The notes under the pieces: model-generated
Database searches by the model: none
The model's input: the letters and a program-made list of their open reading frames with translations, nothing else
Told to the model about the DNA's origin: nothing
In this document: positions 8,302 to 12,349 of the stretch, piece after piece
Layout of the letters: the number at the start of each line of letters is the position of its first letter
How positions within the stretch are numbered: position 1 is the stretch's first letter
Source: an uncultured Clostridium sp.
Lineage (GTDB): Bacteria > Bacillota_I > Bacilli_A > RF39 > UBA660
Assembly: GCA_902493795.1 (NCBI GenBank)
Contig: CABUQZ010000032.1
Span: forward strand, 1-12,349
Length of the DNA: 12,349 nucleotides
Direction of reading: 5' to 3'
Made by a program: the position numbers and the translations under genes

Positions 8302-8377
8302 TTGTTATCAGCTCCAGTCATACATAAAAAAATAAAGTTTAATTTTTGATTACCAGTAAGCTTTTTATTACCTTTAA

Positions 8378-8392
8378 AATTACTTCGTAATT
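8378..8392. repeat. Perfect inverted repeat in the 5' leader of the glycan operon
   Basis: AATTAC and GTAATT arms of 6 bp flank a 3-base centre. The repeat lies just downstream of the predicted transcription start (about 8394), so it would be at the extreme 5' end of the operon mRNA. It could be a repressor operator or a 5' hairpin that stabilises the transcript. Arms this short and AT-rich can arise by chance in such DNA, so the function is an inference. Confidence 0.35.
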
Positions 8393-8400
8393 ACATAATA

Positions 8401-8429
8401 ATTATACAATTAAGAATAAGTATTTTCAA
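8401..8429 (-). promoter_or_regulatory. Vegetative promoter of the glycan operon
   Basis: On the minus strand a TTGAAA -35 box (8429-8424) and a perfect TATAAT -10 box (8406-8401) are separated by exactly 17 bases. The predicted transcription start is near 8394, leaving a leader of roughly 90 nt before the GTG at 8301. The -35 box sits directly after the T-tract of the upstream terminator. No other promoter of this quality was noticed inside the operon, so it probably drives all five genes. Confidence 0.75.
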
Positions 8430-8430
8430 G

Positions 8431-8461
8431 TTTAAAAAAAGCTAGCAATGCTAGCCTTTTT
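8431..8461 (-). terminator. Intrinsic terminator of the ABC transporter gene
   Basis: On the minus strand, immediately after the TAA stop of the transporter, a GCTAGC/GCTAGC stem (8450-8455 with 8441-8446, loop 8447-8449) is followed by seven T residues. A G:U pair and flanking A:T pairs can lengthen the stem to about 13 bp. The structure is symmetrical, with A-tracts and T-tracts on both sides, but no plus-strand gene ends here, so only minus-strand use is supported. Confidence 0.85.
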
Positions 8462-11022
8462 TATTCTGATCTTAATGCTTCAACTGGGTCTTTTTTGCTT
8501 GCTATATGAGCAGGTATTAAACCACCTATTAATGTTAACATTACACTTATTAATACAAGTATTAAAGCGTGCACTGGATTTAATTTGGCAACGTTTTCAA
8601 GAGAAGTTAAATCAAATAAAATCATATTTATTGGTATAGTTAGTAAATAGGCAATTAGTATACCAATAAGACCTGATGTGATACCAATTATAAATGTTTC
8701 TGCATTAAATACACGTGTAATATCTTTCTTTCTTGCACCTAATGCTCTTAGTATTCCAATTTCTTTTGTTCTTTCAAGAACTGAAATATAAGTTATTATT
8801 CCTATCATTATTGATGATACTACTAGTGATATTGAAGAAAATCCAATCAAAACGTATGTAATTGCATCCATAATTGATCCTGAAAGTGCTACTAAAGTCT
8901 CTGCTAAATCAGTGTATGTTACTCCCCCAGTTGCGTTAGTTATTTCACTATTTTCTACAACAAACTCTACTGATTCAAAACCAATCATACCATTTAATTC
9001 ACCATTTGTGTAAGTAAGATTTACTTTTACTGGAGAGACTTCTTGTACTTTTGTATCAACAACATTTAATAATTCACTCTTATCATCTTTAATGTTATTT
9101 TTTAAATATTTTAAATAACTTTCAGCATCTTGTTTTACATTATCAATTATTTTATTGTTATACTTATCAAGATATTTTACTATTTTTTCTTTAGAATCAA
9201 AATCGTTAGGATAAATACTTATCATAAATGGAGTTGAATCTCCACCTAGAAGTTGTAAGATATAATTTTTTGTTTCTTGTCCTTTTTCTGTTCTTAAGTC
9301 AATTTTTTCTCCAGTTAAGACATTATAATCAACTTGTCTTTGAAGTTTTACTATTTCTGAAGTATCATTTTTTTCTAAAACATAGTCCACTAACTTTTCT
9401 GTATACCCTATTCCCATAGAACTTTGATATAATTTACTATCTTCTTTAGCTCTTATAATACCAACTATCTTTAATGTTAAAGCATTTTTGCTATCGTATA
9501 ATTTATTAAATCCATATTGAGGGTCTACATTAACTGTGAAAATAGTTCCCATTTTCTTATAGAATTCATCATTTAATATTAATTTAAATTCTCTTCCAAT
9601 TATATCGTCGAAAGAAATTTCTTTTGAGTTTTCATTAAGTCCTAAATACTTTATCAAGTTTTTATCCACTCTATTAGAGCTATCGACAATTAATACTAGT
9701 TCTTCTTTTTTTTCTGGAAGTTTTCCTTTTAAGATATCATAATTTTTTTCGACAATTCCTGCTTTATCATTATCTACTTTTGCAGGTAGTGCTGTAAAGT
9801 ATGACACCATATCAGTAACAGATGTTGTTGATAATGACACACTAGTAGGTATTACTGTTGCTATATTGTTTACTTTTCCTAAAATATTTATTCCAGTTAT
9901 TCTTGTATATGCTATATCAGATACACTATTTTTATCTATATTGTTTAGGTAATCCATATACTCTTTTGAAAAATCATTTTTATGAGTTATTTGTTCTAGT
10001 ATTGAAGTTGTTGGGTATACTACTTTTTTATCAGTAAACTCATTTTCACTTTTTTTAGAACTTACTGCCTTCATAGTTTCTTCATTCATTGTTCCAGTTT
10101 CTTTTGAAATAAGAATTGGAAGGGATGATAGTGTTTCTGTTTCAAATTTATCTATTTGCTTATCAAATCCATTAGATAAGGATAAGATAAGTGCTATTCC
10201 AATAATTCCTATACTTGATGCAAATGCTGTTAATAATGTTCTTCCCATTTTTGTTCTAATATTGTTGAACGATAGTTTTAAAGCTGTTAGAAAACTCATT
10301 GATGTTTTACCTATTTTGTAATCTTGTTCATCTTCTTCATTTCCTTTTATTGGATTAGTGTCATCTACAACTTCACCATCTTTAAATTCAACTATTCTAT
10401 TAGCATAAGTGTAAGCAAGTTCACTATTATGAGTTACCATAATAACTAGTTTATCTTTGGCTATTTCTTTGATTAGTTCCATAATTTGCACTGATGTTTT
10501 AGAATCGAGTGCTCCTGTTGGTTCATCTGCTAATATGATATCTGGGTTATTAACAAGTGCTCTTGCAATTGCAACTCTTTGCATCTGTCCACCAGATAAT
10601 TGATTAGGTTTTTTATGAGCATGTTCGTAAAGTCCAACTTTTTTTAGTACTTCAATAGCTCTTTTCTTTCTTTCCTTTCCACCTTCACCACTTAAAGTCA
10701 TTCCTAGTTCAACATTATCTAGAATAGATAGGTGTGAGATTAGGTTATAATTTTGAAAGATAAACCCAACACAATTATTACGATAGGCATCCCAATCTTT
10801 ATTTTTAAATTTCTTTGTAGACTTGTTATTAATTACCAAATCACCTGAATCATATTGATCAAGTCCTCCAATAATATTTAACATAGTTGTCTTACCAGAT
10901 CCACTAGGACCTAATATAGCTACAAACTCACTTTTTCTAAATTTTAAATTAATATTTTTTAATGCTTGTTGTGTAAATTCTCCTGTTGTATAGCTTTTAT
11001 TTATATTTTTTAGTTCCAACAT
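8461..11022 (-). CDS. MacB-type ABC transporter: ATPase fused to FtsX-like permease
   Basis: An 853-aa fusion. Residues 1-230 are a LolD/MacB-class ATPase: Walker A GPSGSGKT at 38-45, Q-loop Q90, signature LSGGQ at 142-146, Walker B ILADE at 163-167 and the switch histidine H198. The first membrane helix is at about 262-284 (after the coupling segment at 243-260). An extracytoplasmic domain of about 430 residues (290-715) follows, then three helices at about 718-745, 775-800 and 817-838, with the FtsX-type cytosolic motif ERTKEIGILRALGARKKDI (750-768) between the first two of these. Such proteins work as dimers in mechanotransmission: they extract lipoproteins, expel antimicrobial peptides or toxins, or drive cell-wall enzymes. 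No MacA adaptor gene or BceRS-like sensor adjoins it, so the substrate is unknown. The ATG follows GAGGT with 7-8 nt spacing. It has its own promoter and terminator and looks monocistronic, so a role in glycan export cannot be claimed from proximity alone. Confidence 0.92.
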   Translation of the reverse strand: MLELKNINKSYTTGEFTQQALKNINLKFRKSEFVAILGPSGSGKTTMLNIIGGLDQYDSGDLVINNKSTKKFKNKDWDAYRNNCVGFIFQNYNLISHLSILDNVELGMTLSGEGGKERKKRAIEVLKKVGLYEHAHKKPNQLSGGQMQRVAIARALVNNPDIILADEPTGALDSKTSVQIMELIKEIAKDKLVIMVTHNSELAYTYANRIVEFKDGEVVDDTNPIKGNEEDEQDYKIGKTSMSFLTALKLSFNNIRTKMGRTLLTAFASSIGIIGIALILSLSNGFDKQIDKFETETLSSLPILISKETGTMNEETMKAVSSKKSENEFTDKKVVYPTTSILEQITHKNDFSKEYMDYLNNIDKNSVSDIAYTRITGINILGKVNNIATVIPTSVSLSTTSVTDMVSYFTALPAKVDNDKAGIVEKNYDILKGKLPEKKEELVLIVDSSNRVDKNLIKYLGLNENSKEISFDDIIGREFKLILNDEFYKKMGTIFTVNVDPQYGFNKLYDSKNALTLKIVGIIRAKEDSKLYQSSMGIGYTEKLVDYVLEKNDTSEIVKLQRQVDYNVLTGEKIDLRTEKGQETKNYILQLLGGDSTPFMISIYPNDFDSKEKIVKYLDKYNNKIIDNVKQDAESYLKYLKNNIKDDKSELLNVVDTKVQEVSPVKVNLTYTNGELNGMIGFESVEFVVENSEITNATGGVTYTDLAETLVALSGSIMDAITYVLIGFSSISLVVSSIMIGIITYISVLERTKEIGILRALGARKKDITRVFNAETFIIGITSGLIGILIAYLLTIPINMILFDLTSLENVAKLNPVHALILVLISVMLTLIGGLIPAHIASKKDPVEALRSE

Positions 11023-11058
11023 AATATAGACCTCGCATATCTATTTTTCTACTATATT

Positions 11059-11087
11059 AGTATATTATAATACTTTATTTGTGGCAA
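11059..11087 (-). promoter_or_regulatory. Vegetative promoter of the ABC transporter gene
   Basis: Minus-strand TTGCCA (11087-11082) and TATACT (11064-11059) are spaced by 17 bases, one mismatch from consensus in each box. The start of transcription would fall near 11052, giving a leader of about 30 nt that holds little besides the ribosome-binding site. An alternative TATAAT a few bases upstream has a spacer of only 12 bases and is less likely to be used with this -35 box. Confidence 0.7.
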
Positions 11088-11116
11088 CTTTTTTGTTAGT
11101 TTTTCATAAATTTACA

Positions 11117-11150
11117 TAAGAAAAGGAGTAGATATAATCTACTCCATTTT
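11117..11150 (-). terminator. Hairpin terminator after the 275-aa gene
   Basis: GGAGTAGAT at 11125-11133 and its exact complement at 11137-11145 form a 9-bp stem with a 3-base loop, directly after the TAA stop. On the minus strand it is followed by TTTTCTT, an acceptable but imperfect U-tract. It separates the 275-aa gene from the transporter promoter. Confidence 0.75.
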
Positions 11151-11977
11151 TATTGTGGTAATCTTTTAGCTTTTTTTAATATAGCTTTATCTTGGTTTTC
11201 CTTATCTTTAACATATTTTTTCAAAGATTTATTTGTAAACTCTATCAATTTATTATAATTGTCTTTTTTTAAGTCATCTTTTACTAATCCGATTGTTTGT
11301 AATATTCTACTTAAATTAACAATATTTTGAACATCTTCTATAAAGTTACCATCGGCACTTTTTGAAAAGTTAATTGCATAGTTTGCAAATAGTAAAAAGT
11401 CTTCATTGTTACATAACTCTAAAGCTTTTCTTGTTTTGTCATCTAAGTTTGTCTTTACTTGTTTTTTAGCACTATCCAAGCTATTAGAAGTTGTAATATC
11501 TCTATATACATTTTTGGCTAAATCTTTAATAGCTCCAGTATTTCTTATTTCTAGGTATTTTTCACCTGCTTTAGTAACTGTATCAATTGAATCAGCATAT
11601 GTCATTTGACTATCTAAATTATCTAAACCAATATAATGCTTATATAGTGAAATTGATTCCTCAGCATCTCTAAAGTCACTATCATTTACTCTATAGTTTC
11701 TAGATGATAATGTAATTTCTGACAATAAAATCGCAAGATTAGCATCGTTTTCTTTGTTACTATATTTTCTATTTCCCTCTTGAATTAAATCTAAGATTTT
11801 ATCATATTGACGAGAAACTCTCAATTGAAACATTCTTCTACTTGCAAAAAACTCTGTAAATTTTCTTAAAAATTCTCCATAAGTTTCTTTATCATTTAAA
11901 TATTTTTCTTTTAATACATCTTTATTTTCTTTAACTAAATCATTTAGGACTTTTAATTGTTCTACTACTTCATTCAT
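11150..11977 (-). CDS. Hypothetical all-helical cytosolic protein, 275 aa
   Basis: I do not recognise this protein. It has no signal peptide, no membrane helix and no obvious catalytic motif. The sequence is highly charged and reads as a series of amphipathic helices, with likely coiled-coil character at residues 1-30 (MNEVVEQLKVLNDLVKENKD at the start) and basic helices at 245-272. An Arg-rich stretch at 47-56 (SRRMFQLRVSRQ region) could contact nucleic acid or an acidic partner, but this is speculation. AAAGG lies 8 nt before the ATG at 11977. The gene stands alone between its own promoter region and a hairpin terminator, so context gives no function. The reading frame is long, intact, begins with a ribosome-binding site and ends at a terminator, so it is a real gene. 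Confidence 0.85.
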   Translation of the reverse strand: MNEVVEQLKVLNDLVKENKDVLKEKYLNDKETYGEFLRKFTEFFASRRMFQLRVSRQYDKILDLIQEGNRKYSNKENDANLAILLSEITLSSRNYRVNDSDFRDAEESISLYKHYIGLDNLDSQMTYADSIDTVTKAGEKYLEIRNTGAIKDLAKNVYRDITTSNSLDSAKKQVKTNLDDKTRKALELCNNEDFLLFANYAINFSKSADGNFIEDVQNIVNLSRILQTIGLVKDDLKKDNYNKLIEFTNKSLKKYVKDKENQDKAILKKAKRLPQ

Positions 11978-12002
11978 TTTATTTACCTTTTACTATTCTT
12001 AG

Positions 12003-12056
12003 TACCTTTCCATCTTTATTATTATCTATTATTTCCATTTAAAGATGACTTCGGTA
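12003..12056 (-). promoter_or_regulatory. Hairpin in the mRNA leader of the 275-aa gene
   Basis: In the minus-strand transcript a perfect 7-bp stem (CAUCUUU, 12047-12041, with AAAGAUG, 12017-12011) has a 23-nt loop. An outer UACC/GGUA pairing (12056-12053 with 12006-12003) is separated from it by purine-rich internal loops (GAAGU and GAAA). It ends about 13 nt before the ribosome-binding site. It matches no riboswitch class I can recall. It could modulate translation of the downstream gene, or be incidental. Confidence 0.3.
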
Positions 12057-12185
12057 GCCATTTACTTTTTTTAACAGAAATCATAAATCTAATTAGTTTT
12101 CTTTTAGTATTTTTATTAATTTTGATGAATTTTAAATCATATTTTCTAGATGATTTAACTAATCCCCTTTTTAATAATGGTTGAT

Positions 12186-12214
12186 ATTATAACACTTTTG
12201 ATATTCAAAATCAA
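12186..12214 (-). promoter_or_regulatory. Extended -10 promoter upstream of the 275-aa gene
   Basis: Minus-strand TTGATT (12214-12209) and TATAAT (12191-12186) are separated by 17 bases, and TGT directly precedes the -10 box, giving the extended TGnTATAAT form. Transcription should start near 12179, so the 275-aa gene would have an unusually long leader of about 200 nt. Confidence 0.75.
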
Positions 12215-12249
12215 CCTTTATATATTATAATATTACTTAAACACTTAAA

Positions 12250-12284
12250 TGCAACTTCATAAACATAAAAATATAAAAGTTGCA
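12250..12284. repeat. 8-bp inverted repeat, possible operator between divergent promoters
   Basis: TGCAACTT (12250-12257) and AAGTTGCA (12277-12284) are exact complements around a 19-base AT-rich spacer. Each arm overlaps a TTGCA(A/T) hexamer that could be a -35 box: TTGCAT at 12254-12249 on the minus strand and TTGCAA at 12280-12285 on the plus strand. The layout suits a regulator site shared by divergent promoters, or alternatively a weak hairpin terminator for a gene entering from the right. Confidence 0.35.
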
Positions 12285-12308
12285 ATTAGTCTTTTAATAA
12301 TGTTTAAT
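12280..12308 (+). promoter_or_regulatory. Possible plus-strand promoter pointing out of the window
   Basis: TTGCAA (12280-12285) and TTTAAT (12303-12308) are spaced by 17 bases, and a GAAAGGAA purine run lies at 12342-12349, where a ribosome-binding site would be expected. Together these suggest a divergent plus-strand gene beginning beyond the right edge. No coding sequence can be seen, and the -10 box is imperfect, so this is tentative. Confidence 0.35.
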
Positions 12309-12349
12309 AACTATTAATCAATTGTTTTCTTGTAGGTGTATGAAAGGAA

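Larger units (their letters stand above)
11978..12349. other. Gene-free regulatory region and leader upstream of the 275-aa gene
   Basis: No convincing protein gene is present in these 372 bases. On the minus strand an open stretch (12186-12022) encodes a Lys/Arg-rich peptide ending in KWLPKSSLNGNNR but lacks an ATG, GTG or TTG at its front. It could be a decayed gene end or chance. The region holds a strong promoter at 12186-12214, a leader of about 200 nt with a hairpin at 12003-12056, and a dyad at 12250-12284. The right edge (GAAAGGAA, 12342-12349) could be the ribosome-binding site of a plus-strand gene beyond the window. Confidence 0.5.

Noticed and set aside
8061..8440. A longer N-terminus for the 1104-aa protein, lost to a frameshift
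   Set aside because: Stop codons lie in frame two codons upstream of the GTG, a promoter and terminator fill the space, and homology to the paralogue starts right at the GTG.
11957..12184. Plus-strand 75-aa hydrophobic reading frame
   Set aside because: Its residues are mostly Phe, Leu, Ile and Tyr, as expected from the complement of A-rich sequence; it overlaps the start of the 275-aa gene and has no ribosome-binding site.
1..12349. Mycoplasma-type genetic code (TGA as Trp), suggested by the low G+C and the absence of TGA stops
   Set aside because: All genes are full length when TGA is read as stop, and conserved Trp positions use TGG, so code 11 suffices.
1..12349. CRISPR array, phage or transposon system
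   Set aside because: No regularly spaced repeats, integrase, transposase or terminal inverted repeats were seen on either strand; AT-rich homopolymer runs account for the low-complexity matches.

Overview
The window is strongly AT-rich and every gene I can support lies on the minus strand. Ribosome-binding sites are of the AGGAGG type, promoters are vegetative (sigma-A-like) and stop codons are TAA or TAG. TGG encodes Trp throughout, so code 11 fits and a TGA-as-Trp code is not needed. This points to a low-GC Bacillota-type bacterium, plausibly an uncultured Bacilli/Erysipelotrichia-like or Clostridia-like lineage; I cannot place it more closely. The protein set (ATPase-permease fusion without a visible adaptor, S. 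aureus-type CapE/CapF enzymes) also suits a Gram-positive-type envelope.

Read in the direction of transcription (right to left) there are three units. (1) 12349-11117: a promoter region of about 370 bases with no convincing gene, containing a strong extended -10 promoter, a dyad that may serve divergent promoters, and a leader of about 200 nt with a hairpin. It is followed by an unrecognised all-helical 275-aa protein and a hairpin terminator. (2) 11090-8431: a consensus-like promoter, an 853-aa MacB/LolD-type ABC ATPase fused to an FtsX-type permease with a very large extracytoplasmic domain, then an intrinsic terminator directly after the stop codon. (3) 8430-1: a surface-glycan operon starting from a near-consensus promoter at the terminator's edge. 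Its order is a 1104-aa three-domain glycosyltransferase (GT4-GT2-GT2-like), CapE, a 426-aa putative GT-B transferase with HP and SSS motifs, a 774-aa GT4 enzyme with an extra N-terminal GT-B-like half, and the start of CapF, which runs off the left edge. Gaps inside the operon are 9 to 43 nt and I see no internal terminator.

The operon logic is production of a nucleotide-activated 2-acetamido-2,6-dideoxy-L-hexose (UDP-L-FucNAc or its L-talo epimer) from UDP-GlcNAc by CapE and CapF, and its use with other sugars by three glycosyltransferase proteins to build a capsule, cell-wall polysaccharide or glycoprotein glycan. The two GT4 enzymes are paralogues that share a cysteine cluster and a short tail motif. 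The third domain of the large enzyme appears to have lost the GT2 metal-binding aspartates. No CRISPR array, rRNA, tRNA, insertion sequence or phage gene was seen. The most unusual elements are the multi-domain glycosyltransferase architectures; I found no clear evidence of a wholly new defence or mobile system.
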